Assembly: GCA_038134285.1 (NCBI GenBank)
Contig: JAYPUW010000004.1
Span: 124,001-188,000 of the forward strand
Direction: 5' to 3'
Origin: UBA3478 sp038134285
Lineage (GTDB): Bacteria > Bacteroidota > Bacteroidia > Flavobacteriales > Flavobacteriaceae
DNA length: 64,000 nt
In this document: positions 51,123 through 58,481 of the stretch, in pieces
How the letters are laid out: every line of letters starts with the position of its first letter
How positions within the stretch are numbered: the first letter of the stretch is position 1
The notes under the pieces: generated by a model
Database searches by the model: none
Told to the model about the DNA's origin: nothing
What the model saw: only the letters and a program-made list of their open reading frames with translations
Program-made: the position numbers and the translations under genes

Positions 51123-52148
51123 ATGTGGAATGCTAATTTCAGTATAAATACCGAGAGCGCTTCTCATTCCTACAGAGCTGAACTTGAATCGATGGTGACG
51201 TTGCTGCGCGAGGGTAAAAGTCTGAGCGTTCAGAGTTCTGGTTCTACCGGAAAGCCCAAATCTTTTGATCTCGACATTGAGGATGCTTTGGCCTCAGCGG
51301 ATCTCACCTTGAATTTTTTTAATTTAAAGGCCAAACAGCGGGCCCTAGTGGCTCTACCTCTGCAAGCCGTTTCTGGTTCCTTGATGGTCCTTAGAGCGAT
51401 GCGTGCTGGGCTTGAACTTCATGCCGTCAAACCTCAAGCAAATCCGTTTCTTGGATTTGAAGATAAAGAAGATGGATTCTTTGATTTTGTAGCCCTTACT
51501 CCTTATCAATTGGCTCATAGCATTAAGCATTTAAGGCTAGTAAAAACACTGCTTGTGGGAGGAGCTAGGCTTTCAAATTCGGTAATAAGTTATATTCCAA
51601 AAGGGTGTCAAATCACGATTTTTGAATCTTACGGCATGACAGAGACCCTTTCCCACGTTGCGCTTAGAAAGCGTTACCCGATTGAAGAGCGATTGTTTAC
51701 TGCACTATCGGTAGTTCAATTTACAACCGGAGAAGCCGGCAATCTGATTATACATGCTCCACACCTCAAACAGTGCACTGTGGTCACTAATGATAGCGTA
51801 CACTTGTATTCTGAGAAGCAATTTGAGTATATAGGTCGACTAGATCATGTCATTAACTCGGGTGGAATAAAACTCTTTCCTGAACGCATTGAACGAAAAG
51901 TTTCAAACGTATTTAGAGATTTGGTATTTTTCGTTTCCGCAATGCCACACCCTGAATTAGGAGAACAAGTTGGACTCGTTATAGAAGGAGACGAGGCTCT
52001 TCGAAAAGAGGTTGAAAAAAGATTAGATCAGATCTCATGGGAACGATACGAGAAGCCCAAGATAGTATATGCGCTGTCTAAATTTTTCTATACTTCTACT
52101 CAAAAATTCGATCGCTTAAAGATGCTTGGGCATCTAAACCTGAAGTAA
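51123..52148 (+). CDS. menE: o-Succinylbenzoate-CoA ligase (AMP-binding enzyme)
   Basis: Adenylate-forming enzyme activating OSB to OSB-CoA. The 341 residues are shorter than typical MenE (about 450) but usual in Bacteroidota. The phosphate loop is SSGSTGKPKSF near 37-47; ESYGMTETLSH and the IGRLDHVINSGG/KLFPERIE segments complete the ATP and C-domain motifs, and the C-terminal Lys lies in TQKFDR. It ends inside the convergent acyl-CoA carboxylase gene (15-base overlap). menB is absent from this window. Confidence 0.9.
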   Translation: MWNANFSINTESASHSYRAELESMVTLLREGKSLSVQSSGSTGKPKSFDLDIEDALASADLTLNFFNLKAKQRALVALPLQAVSGSLMVLRAMRAGLELHAVKPQANPFLGFEDKEDGFFDFVALTPYQLAHSIKHLRLVKTLLVGGARLSNSVISYIPKGCQITIFESYGMTETLSHVALRKRYPIEERLFTALSVVQFTTGEAGNLIIHAPHLKQCTVVTNDSVHLYSEKQFEYIGRLDHVINSGGIKLFPERIERKVSNVFRDLVFFVSAMPHPELGEQVGLVIEGDEALRKEVEKRLDQISWERYEKPKIVYALSKFFYTSTQKFDRLKMLGHLNLK

Positions 52149-53768
52149 TCCTAGTGAAAAGGGTTCGATTTGTGAATTATTATTTGCCATTTCTATCCCT
52201 ATCGAGAGGTGTTTTCGGGTCTCTACTGGGTCAATGACACCATCTGTCCACAGTCTCGCTGCTGCGTAATAAGGTGAGGTAGAATTCGCATACTTCTGTT
52301 CAATTTCTTCGAGAAGTGTTTTGCGTTCTTTTTCTGATAAGGATTGCTTTGCATTTTTTCGTTTACTTTCTTCGATTTGAAGCAGTACCTTTGATGCAGA
52401 TTGTCCGCTCATCACAGCAATTTCAGCTGAGGGCCATGCGAAGATTAGTCTCGGATCATAGGCTTTTCCACACATGGCGTAATTGCCAGCCCCATAAGAG
52501 TTACCTACAACTATAGTAAACTTAGGCACTACAGAGTTGCTCACAGCATTGACAAGCTTTGCACCATCTTTAATAATTCCTTGATGTTCACTTTTACTCC
52601 CTACCATAAATCCAGTGACGTCTTGGATAAAAACTAAAGGAATCTTCTTTTGATTGCAATTAGCGATAAAGCGTGTGGCTTTATCCGAAGCGTCAGAATA
52701 GATGACTCCGCCAATTTGCATTTCGCCTTTGGCGTTTTTAATCACTTTTCTTTCATTCGCTACAATGCCTACTGCCCATCCATCAATGCGTGCATAACCC
52801 GTAATCAATGTCTTGCCGTAATTTTCTTTGTAGGGCTCAAAAGAATTCTTGTCTATAAAGCATTCTAGAAGGTCGAGCATTGGGTATTGCTCTGATCTAT
52901 TGTCAGGTAAAATACTGTAAATCTCGTCTGGATTTTTGCTGGGGGCAACGGATGTAATTCGGTTAAATCCAGCAGTTTCTGAGGTTCCTAATTTTGAAAT
53001 AATCGATTGAATTTTTTTTAAGGCCTCTTGATCTGATGGAACAGCATAATCAACCATACCAGATATGGCGCTGTGGGTATGCGCTCCTCCGAGTGTTTCT
53101 TTATCTACCTCTTCGCCAACGGCAGCTTTCACGAGGTAAGGGCCAGCTAAAAAGATAGATCCTGTGTTCTCTACAATTATGGCTTCATCGCTCATGATGG
53201 GTAGGTAAGCGCCACCAGCAACGCAAGAGCCCATTATTGCAGCAATCTGGGTAATACCTATACTGCTCATTTTGGCATTATTTCTGAAAATTCGACCGAA
53301 ATGCTCTTTGTCGGCAAATGTGTCTTCTTGTATTGGTAGGTAAATACCTGCGCTGTCTACAAGATATACGATAGGCAGTCTGTTTTCGATAGCAATCTCT
53401 TGCGCTCTTAGGTTCTTTTTTGCAGTCATAGGGAACCAAGCTCCCGCCTTAACTGAGGCATCGTTTGCTACTACCACACAGAGCCTTCCTTCAATTCTGC
53501 CGATCTGAACGACTACACCGGCCGATGGACATCCTCCGTGTTCTTCATACATCTGGTCAGCTGCTAGTTGACCGATTTCAATAATCTCTGATTTTTTGTC
53601 AAACAAGAAGCTCAAACGTTCACGAGCAGTCATTTTGCCTTGATCCGTCTGTTTTTGAAGTTTAGAAGCTCCTCCGCCATGGCTCGCTTCTTCTTTCTTA
53701 TCGTGGAGAAACTTTACCGCATTACGATGGTGTATTTCGCGTGCAAGCTCTTTTTTCGTCTTGGTCAT
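52134..53768 (-). CDS. Acyl-CoA carboxylase, carboxyltransferase (beta) subunit
   Basis: 544 residues, propionyl-, methylcrotonyl- or acetyl-CoA carboxylase type. It has the crotonase-like double carboxyltransferase fold: MTARERLSFLFDKKSE at the start, GAWFPMTAKKNL, GSCVAGGAYLP, and the second half PLVFIQDVTGFMVG, GNSYGAGNYAMCG. Such beta subunits use biotin on a separate alpha subunit, which is not beside it. The exact acyl-CoA is not set by visible residues; methylcrotonyl-CoA-type is likeliest from the SNDASVKAGAW-like segment. It is divergent from the small membrane gene. Confidence 0.85.
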   Translation of the reverse strand: MTKTKKELAREIHHRNAVKFLHDKKEEASHGGGASKLQKQTDQGKMTARERLSFLFDKKSEIIEIGQLAADQMYEEHGGCPSAGVVVQIGRIEGRLCVVVANDASVKAGAWFPMTAKKNLRAQEIAIENRLPIVYLVDSAGIYLPIQEDTFADKEHFGRIFRNNAKMSSIGITQIAAIMGSCVAGGAYLPIMSDEAIIVENTGSIFLAGPYLVKAAVGEEVDKETLGGAHTHSAISGMVDYAVPSDQEALKKIQSIISKLGTSETAGFNRITSVAPSKNPDEIYSILPDNRSEQYPMLDLLECFIDKNSFEPYKENYGKTLITGYARIDGWAVGIVANERKVIKNAKGEMQIGGVIYSDASDKATRFIANCNQKKIPLVFIQDVTGFMVGSKSEHQGIIKDGAKLVNAVSNSVVPKFTIVVGNSYGAGNYAMCGKAYDPRLIFAWPSAEIAVMSGQSASKVLLQIEESKRKNAKQSLSEKERKTLLEEIEQKYANSTSPYYAAARLWTDGVIDPVETRKHLSIGIEMANNNSQIEPFSLGLLQV

Positions 53769-53848
53769 GGCCCTTTGGTTTGCAGCTGCAATTTACGATT
53801 AATTAAAGCATTTTTACGACCTTTACCCACCTAACACCATAAGCTATT

Positions 53849-54025
53849 ATGAATAAAAATACTGTCTTAGCCTACGCTACTTTTTTGATGATTTTGATGG
53901 GGCTCGTTTTGCTCGCCCTTGCCGCGTTTAAATACGATGAGGTTGCAGGATGGGGTTTTGCTACCGTCGGAATTGGCTTCTTTGCAATAGCCTGGGTGTT
54001 TAATGCATTAAAAGGTCGCGTTTAA
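53849..54025 (+). CDS. Small CAL67264-type membrane protein
   Basis: 58 residues with two membrane segments (about 8-26 and 37-53) joined by KYDEVAGWG, and a short basic end FNALKGRV. This matches a flavobacterial family first named after a Gramella locus; function unknown. It lies 12 bases before the ABC-F gene on the same strand. Its length hides it from standard gene finding, but the frame fits exactly between two genes. Confidence 0.75.
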   Translation: MNKNTVLAYATFLMILMGLVLLALAAFKYDEVAGWGFATVGIGFFAIAWVFNALKGRV

Positions 54026-54037
54026 ATTTTGTAAAAC

Positions 54038-55729
54038 ATGTCAGACGATAAAAAGGTAATATTTTCAATGTCGGGGGTTACTAAGACCTTCACGAATTCC
54101 AAAACTCCTGTATTAAATAATATCTACTTGAGTTTCTTTTACGGAGCAAAGATTGGTATTCTGGGGCTCAATGGCTCGGGTAAATCAACCCTACTCAAGA
54201 TTATAGCTGGGGTAGACACCAATTACCGAGGAGATGTCGTTTTTTCTCACGGATATTCTGTGGGATATTTAGAACAAGAGCCTCATCTTGATGAGTCTAA
54301 AACGGTTGTTGAGATTGTAAAAGAAGGAGTGGCGGAAACTGTTGCTGTTCTCGATCGATATAATGAAATTAATGACTTATTCGGTCTTCCAGAGAATTAT
54401 GAGGATGCTGATAAGATGCAAAAGTTAATGGACGAACAAGCCAAGCTTCAAGATCAAATAGACGCTTTGAATGCTTGGGAACTAGACACCAAACTTGCTA
54501 TTGCGATGGATGCCCTTCGCACCCCTGAACCTGATACGCCGATCAAGGTGTTGAGCGGAGGGGAGCGACGTCGTGTTGCTCTTTGCCGTCTATTACTAAA
54601 AGAACCCGATGTATTGCTATTGGATGAGCCCACCAACCATCTAGATGCTGAATCTGTATTATGGCTTGAGCAGCATTTAGCCCGCTATAAGGGAACGGTC
54701 ATTGCAGTAACCCACGACCGCTATTTCTTAGATAATGTAGCCGGATGGATTCTTGAATTGGATAGAGGAGAAGGTATCCCATGGAAAGGAAATTACTCTT
54801 CTTGGTTAGAGCAAAAGGCGAAACGTCTTGAGCAAGAGAGCAAGCAGGCAAGTAAACGTCAGAAAACACTAGAACGGGAATTAGAATGGGTGCGTCAAGG
54901 TGCTAAGGGAAGGCAAACCAAGCAGAAAGCGAGATTGAATAATTACGATAAACTGCTCAATCAAGACCAAAAACTATTAGAAGAACGACTTGAAATCTAT
55001 ATTCCTAATGGGCCGCGACTAGGCACTAATGTGCTAGAGGCTAATGCTATTTCTAAAGGCTTTGGTGACCGATTACTCTATGAAAATTTAAGCTTTAAGC
55101 TTCCGCAGGCAGGTATTGTTGGGGTAATTGGTCCGAATGGAGCTGGAAAAACAACACTTTTTAAGATGATTATGTCAGAGTTAGAGCCTGATTTTGGAAC
55201 TTTTACGGTAGGAGAAACGGCTAAGATTGCCTACATAGATCAGACGCATTCAGATATAGATCCAGAAAAATCGATTTGGGAAAACTTCTCAGAGGGACAA
55301 GAACTCATCATGATGGGGCAGCGAGAGGTGAATTCAAGAGCTTATTTGAGTCGATTTAATTTCTCCGGAAGCGAACAAAATAAGAAGGTAAAGCTGTTGT
55401 CTGGTGGTGAGCGAAACCGTTTACACTTGGCAATGACCCTAAAAGAAGAGGGTAATGTATTACTTTTAGATGAGCCTACTAATGACTTGGATATCAATAC
55501 ATTAAGATCGCTTGAAGAAGGTCTTGAAAATTTTGCCGGATGTGCTGTTGTCATCTCGCATGACCGATGGTTCCTAGACCGTATTTGTACGCACATACTG
55601 GCCTTTGAAGGAAATTCTTCGGTTTACTTTTTCGAAGGTTCCTTTTCAGACTATGAAGAAAACAAACGTCAGCGATTGGGTAAAGACATTAACCCAACAC
55701 GCATTAAATACAAAAAACTAACACGTTAG
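54038..55729 (+). CDS. ettA: ABC-F translational throttle protein
   Basis: 563 residues with two ATP-binding cassettes and no membrane domain. Walker A GLNGSGKST at 43-51 and GPNGAGKTT from 365; signatures LSGGERRRV and LSGGERNRL; Walker B LLLDEPTNHLDA and LLLDEPTNDLDI. The linker between cassettes (about 240-325) is basic and helical, as in EttA. EttA senses ADP/ATP and acts at the ribosome E site. Length and motifs favour EttA over Uup or other ABC-F proteins. Confidence 0.93.
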   Translation: MSDDKKVIFSMSGVTKTFTNSKTPVLNNIYLSFFYGAKIGILGLNGSGKSTLLKIIAGVDTNYRGDVVFSHGYSVGYLEQEPHLDESKTVVEIVKEGVAETVAVLDRYNEINDLFGLPENYEDADKMQKLMDEQAKLQDQIDALNAWELDTKLAIAMDALRTPEPDTPIKVLSGGERRRVALCRLLLKEPDVLLLDEPTNHLDAESVLWLEQHLARYKGTVIAVTHDRYFLDNVAGWILELDRGEGIPWKGNYSSWLEQKAKRLEQESKQASKRQKTLERELEWVRQGAKGRQTKQKARLNNYDKLLNQDQKLLEERLEIYIPNGPRLGTNVLEANAISKGFGDRLLYENLSFKLPQAGIVGVIGPNGAGKTTLFKMIMSELEPDFGTFTVGETAKIAYIDQTHSDIDPEKSIWENFSEGQELIMMGQREVNSRAYLSRFNFSGSEQNKKVKLLSGGERNRLHLAMTLKEEGNVLLLDEPTNDLDINTLRSLEEGLENFAGCAVVISHDRWFLDRICTHILAFEGNSSVYFFEGSFSDYEENKRQRLGKDINPTRIKYKKLTR

Positions 55730-55764
55730 ATGCAGTAATCTTGCGCTTTTGCCCTAAATCGCTA

Positions 55765-55772
55765 TATATTTG
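55765..55772 (+). promoter_or_regulatory. Promoter of the coiled-coil envelope gene
   Basis: TATATTTG with a TTG 21 bases before it, a near-full -33/-7 match. The ATG is 36 bases downstream. Confidence 0.6.
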
Positions 55773-55808
55773 CAGCAAATAAAGAAACCAAACTTAAGAT
55801 TTTAAATT

Positions 55809-56681
55809 ATGGAAAAAAACCAGTCTAAAGCGTTACCTGCGATACTTGGGGTTCTTTTTGTAGCAGCCACTGCTTTCGCTATTAGCCTATACATTAGCGG
55901 TAAAAATACCGAGGAAGCTTTGAATGCTGAGAAAACGGCAGTTATTGAAGAGTTAGAAGGATTAAAATCAGATTACGACAAATCGATTCTAGAGAACAAT
56001 GCCCTAAGTGAGGAGCTTCTAGCTGCTAGAGGAGAAATCGCTAGCTATATCGATTCACTTTCTGCACTAAAAGCAGATGTAACGACTTTGATGCGTTTTC
56101 GTAGTCAAGTATATCAGCTTCGTAGAGAGCGTGAAACTTTAATGGCTCGTTTAGATTCTCTTTCTGCGAGCAATGTTGCTCTTAAGTCATTGAATGAAAA
56201 AACTCAGGCGGAGTTAGAGCGAGTTGCTGCACTTAACGATTCAATCGTTCAGCAAAATATCATTCTGGAGCAAGAAAATAGAATTGCTGCTCAGCTTAAA
56301 TTGGATATGCTTGATGTACAGGCTGTTCGAGTTAAGACTAACGGAGACTTCAAGTCAGTTAAGCGCGCTAATAGAGCAGACAATTTTAAAGTTTGTTTTA
56401 CTGTTAGAGACAACGCCGTTACTAAAGCTGGAGACAAGAACTTCTTCATCGAAGTAATGGGCCCTGACGGTGCTTTAATGGGTAATACAGAGACAGTTAC
56501 TGTTAATAGCCGCACATTAAATGTGAGTAAGGTTACTGCTTTCTATTACGAAAACCAAACCTTAGACGTTTGCGATTACGTAGAGAATGGAGGAGCTGAT
56601 TTTCCTAAGGGAAGTTATATGGTAAATATTTATGACAACGATTTAGAATTAATCGGTACGTCAAAATTTTATTTGAAGTAA
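55809..56681 (+). CDS. Membrane-anchored coiled-coil envelope protein
   Basis: 290 residues. Membrane segment near 9-28 (ILGVLFVAATAFAISLYI). A long coiled coil near 35-168 is rich in Leu/Glu/Ala, then a globular domain at 170-290 (VRVKTNGDFKSV, FKVCFTVRDNAVT, VCDYVENGGADFPKG), which looks like a beta-sandwich. Relatives in Bacteroidota are often mislabelled as chromosome partitioning proteins; nothing here supports ParA function. It has its own promoter and a terminator 24 bases after its stop, so it is transcribed alone. Confidence 0.8.
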   Translation: MEKNQSKALPAILGVLFVAATAFAISLYISGKNTEEALNAEKTAVIEELEGLKSDYDKSILENNALSEELLAARGEIASYIDSLSALKADVTTLMRFRSQVYQLRRERETLMARLDSLSASNVALKSLNEKTQAELERVAALNDSIVQQNIILEQENRIAAQLKLDMLDVQAVRVKTNGDFKSVKRANRADNFKVCFTVRDNAVTKAGDKNFFIEVMGPDGALMGNTETVTVNSRTLNVSKVTAFYYENQTLDVCDYVENGGADFPKGSYMVNIYDNDLELIGTSKFYLK

Positions 56682-56705
56682 TTCATATCATAAATACCTC
56701 ATGAA

Positions 56706-56734
56706 AAAAAAGGCTCCCATTGGGAGCCTTTTTT
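56706..56734. terminator. Bidirectional terminator between the coiled-coil gene and fumC
   Basis: AAAAAAGGCTCCC and GGGAGCCTTTTTT around ATT, a 13-bp perfect stem. It is used by two convergent genes. Confidence 0.93.
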
Positions 56735-56750
56735 ATTGCGGTCTTTTTAT

Positions 56751-58145
56751 TTAAAACGAACCAATCATATCTTCAGGGCGTACCCATGCATCGTACTCTT
56801 CTGCAGTAACATATCCTAAACGAATAGCTTCTTCTTTAAGTGTAGTCCCATTAGCATGTGCTGCATTCGCAATCTCTGCTGCCTTGTAATACCCAATCTT
56901 GGTATTCAAAGCTGTTACTAGCATTAGCGAGTTATTGACAAGTTCTTGAATGCGTTTTGTATTCGGTTCAATCCCTACTGCACAATGTTCGTTAAAGCTC
57001 AAAGCAGCATCTCCAATGAGTTGAGCAGATTGTAAGAAATTAGCAGCCATAAGTGGTTTGAAGACATTCAGTTCGTAATGTCCTTGTGTTCCTCCAATAG
57101 TAATCGCGACATCATTCCCCATAATTTGTGCGCATACCATAGTAAGTGCCTCTGATTGTGTTGGGTTGACTTTCCCTGGCATAATTGAACTCCCTGGCTC
57201 GTTAGCCGGAATAATGAGTTCACCTATGCCAGATCGTGGCCCTGAGGCCATCATTCGAATATCGTTTGCAATTTTATTCAATGACACTGCAATCTGCTTC
57301 AATGCAGAATGCGATTCTACGATGGCATCATGAGAGGCTAGAGCTTCAAATTTATTTTGAGCGGTGACGAATGGAAGCCCAGTAAACTGTGCAATGTAAG
57401 CTGCAACCTTTTCTGCATACCCCTTTGGAGTATTTAATCCTGTTCCAACTGCAGTTCCACCCAATGCCAATTCAGACAAATGGGTTAAACTGTTCTGTGC
57501 AGACTTGATTCCGAATTCGAGCTGCGCTACGTATCCAGAAAATTCTTGACCTAAAGTTAGGGGAGTGGCATCCATTAAATGAGTACGACCAATTTTCACA
57601 ACATCTATGAATGCTTGACCTTTTTGGTAAAGGGTAGTTTTTAGGGTTTCTATAGCAGGAATACTGTGGCGTACTAATTTATCGTAACAAGCGATATGCA
57701 TCGCCGTAGGAAAAGTATCATTTGATGATTGTGATTTATTTACGTCGTCATTCGGACTCAGGGTACGATCACCTTGTCCTAAGACCTTTCCTTCTAAAAC
57801 ATGAGCACGATTGGCGATAACTTCATTTACATTCATATTGCTTTGAGTACCAGAACCAGTTTGCCAAATCACTAACGGAAATTGATCTTGCAATTGTCCT
57901 TCTAGAAGTTCATCGCATACTTTTGCGATCAAATCTCTTTTGTTTTCATCTAATACCCCCAATTCGGCATTGGTGTATGCTGCGGCCTTCTTAAGAACAG
58001 CAAACCCTCTGATAATCTCAATAGGCATTGAACCACTTGGTCCTATCTTAAAATTATTGATAGAACGCTGCGTTTGCGCGCCCCAAAAGGCATCTTGAGG
58101 AACTTGAACCTCACCCATAGTGTCTTTCTCAATTCTATAGCTCAT
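56751..58145 (-). CDS. fumC: Class II fumarate hydratase
   Basis: TCA enzyme, fumarate to malate. The 464 residues carry the class II signature GSSIMPGKVNP at 318-328 (catalytic Ser319) and His189 in RTHLMDA. The GSGTQSNMNVNEV segment (97-109) is the substrate-binding B-site region. Iron-free, in contrast to class I. Its -7 box lies 17 bases before the ATG; it ends at a shared terminator. Confidence 0.96.
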   Translation of the reverse strand: MSYRIEKDTMGEVQVPQDAFWGAQTQRSINNFKIGPSGSMPIEIIRGFAVLKKAAAYTNAELGVLDENKRDLIAKVCDELLEGQLQDQFPLVIWQTGSGTQSNMNVNEVIANRAHVLEGKVLGQGDRTLSPNDDVNKSQSSNDTFPTAMHIACYDKLVRHSIPAIETLKTTLYQKGQAFIDVVKIGRTHLMDATPLTLGQEFSGYVAQLEFGIKSAQNSLTHLSELALGGTAVGTGLNTPKGYAEKVAAYIAQFTGLPFVTAQNKFEALASHDAIVESHSALKQIAVSLNKIANDIRMMASGPRSGIGELIIPANEPGSSIMPGKVNPTQSEALTMVCAQIMGNDVAITIGGTQGHYELNVFKPLMAANFLQSAQLIGDAALSFNEHCAVGIEPNTKRIQELVNNSLMLVTALNTKIGYYKAAEIANAAHANGTTLKEEAIRLGYVTAEEYDAWVRPEDMIGSF

Positions 58146-58162
58146 AATTCATTTTTGAAATA

Positions 58163-58170
58163 CAAAGATA
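58163..58170 (-). promoter_or_regulatory. -7 box for fumC
   Basis: TATCTTTG on the minus strand, 17 bases before the ATG. The -33 position lacks a TTTG. Between fumC and the small membrane gene (58146-58262) nothing else stands out besides a weak TATATTCG on the plus strand near 58238. Confidence 0.5.
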
Positions 58171-58262
58171 GCCATCAAAATGCTCTAGCGTTTTAAAATT
58201 CGATCTTCAGGTTTGTACTGTACATTGAAATCGACTTATATTCGTAGCGTAAAAGAAACAGC

Positions 58263-58433
58263 ATGATTGAGTTCGATCAATATCTAGGATTTATAGCCTT
58301 TTTAACTATCCTAACCATTGGGTTTTGGTTGATGATTTTTCTTTTGACTTTTGTAATCCCTTACTGGGTAACAGGAAGTCTCATTGAATTCTTAAAAGAA
58401 AAGAAAAAGGAGCGCGAAGCAGCTAAAAACTAA
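58263..58433 (+). CDS. Small membrane protein of unknown function
   Basis: 56 residues: one long hydrophobic stretch near 8-40 (possibly two segments, FIAFLTILTIGFWLMIF and LTFVIPYWVTG) and a charged tail EFLKEKKKEREAAKN. It has a plausible ATG start and ends 20 bases before a strong terminator, which supports real expression. No family recognised; the start and function are unverified. Confidence 0.55.
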   Translation: MIEFDQYLGFIAFLTILTIGFWLMIFLLTFVIPYWVTGSLIEFLKEKKKEREAAKN

Positions 58434-58452
58434 AACTCCTTTGCTTAATACT

Positions 58453-58479
58453 AAAAAACCCGCAGACGCGGGACTTTTT
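58453..58479. terminator. Bidirectional terminator between the small membrane gene and the TonB-type receptor
   Basis: CCCGC and GCGGG around AGAC, preceded by six A and followed by AC and five T. It works best for the minus-strand receptor gene (T run directly after the stem). Confidence 0.85.
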
Positions 58480-58481
58480 AG

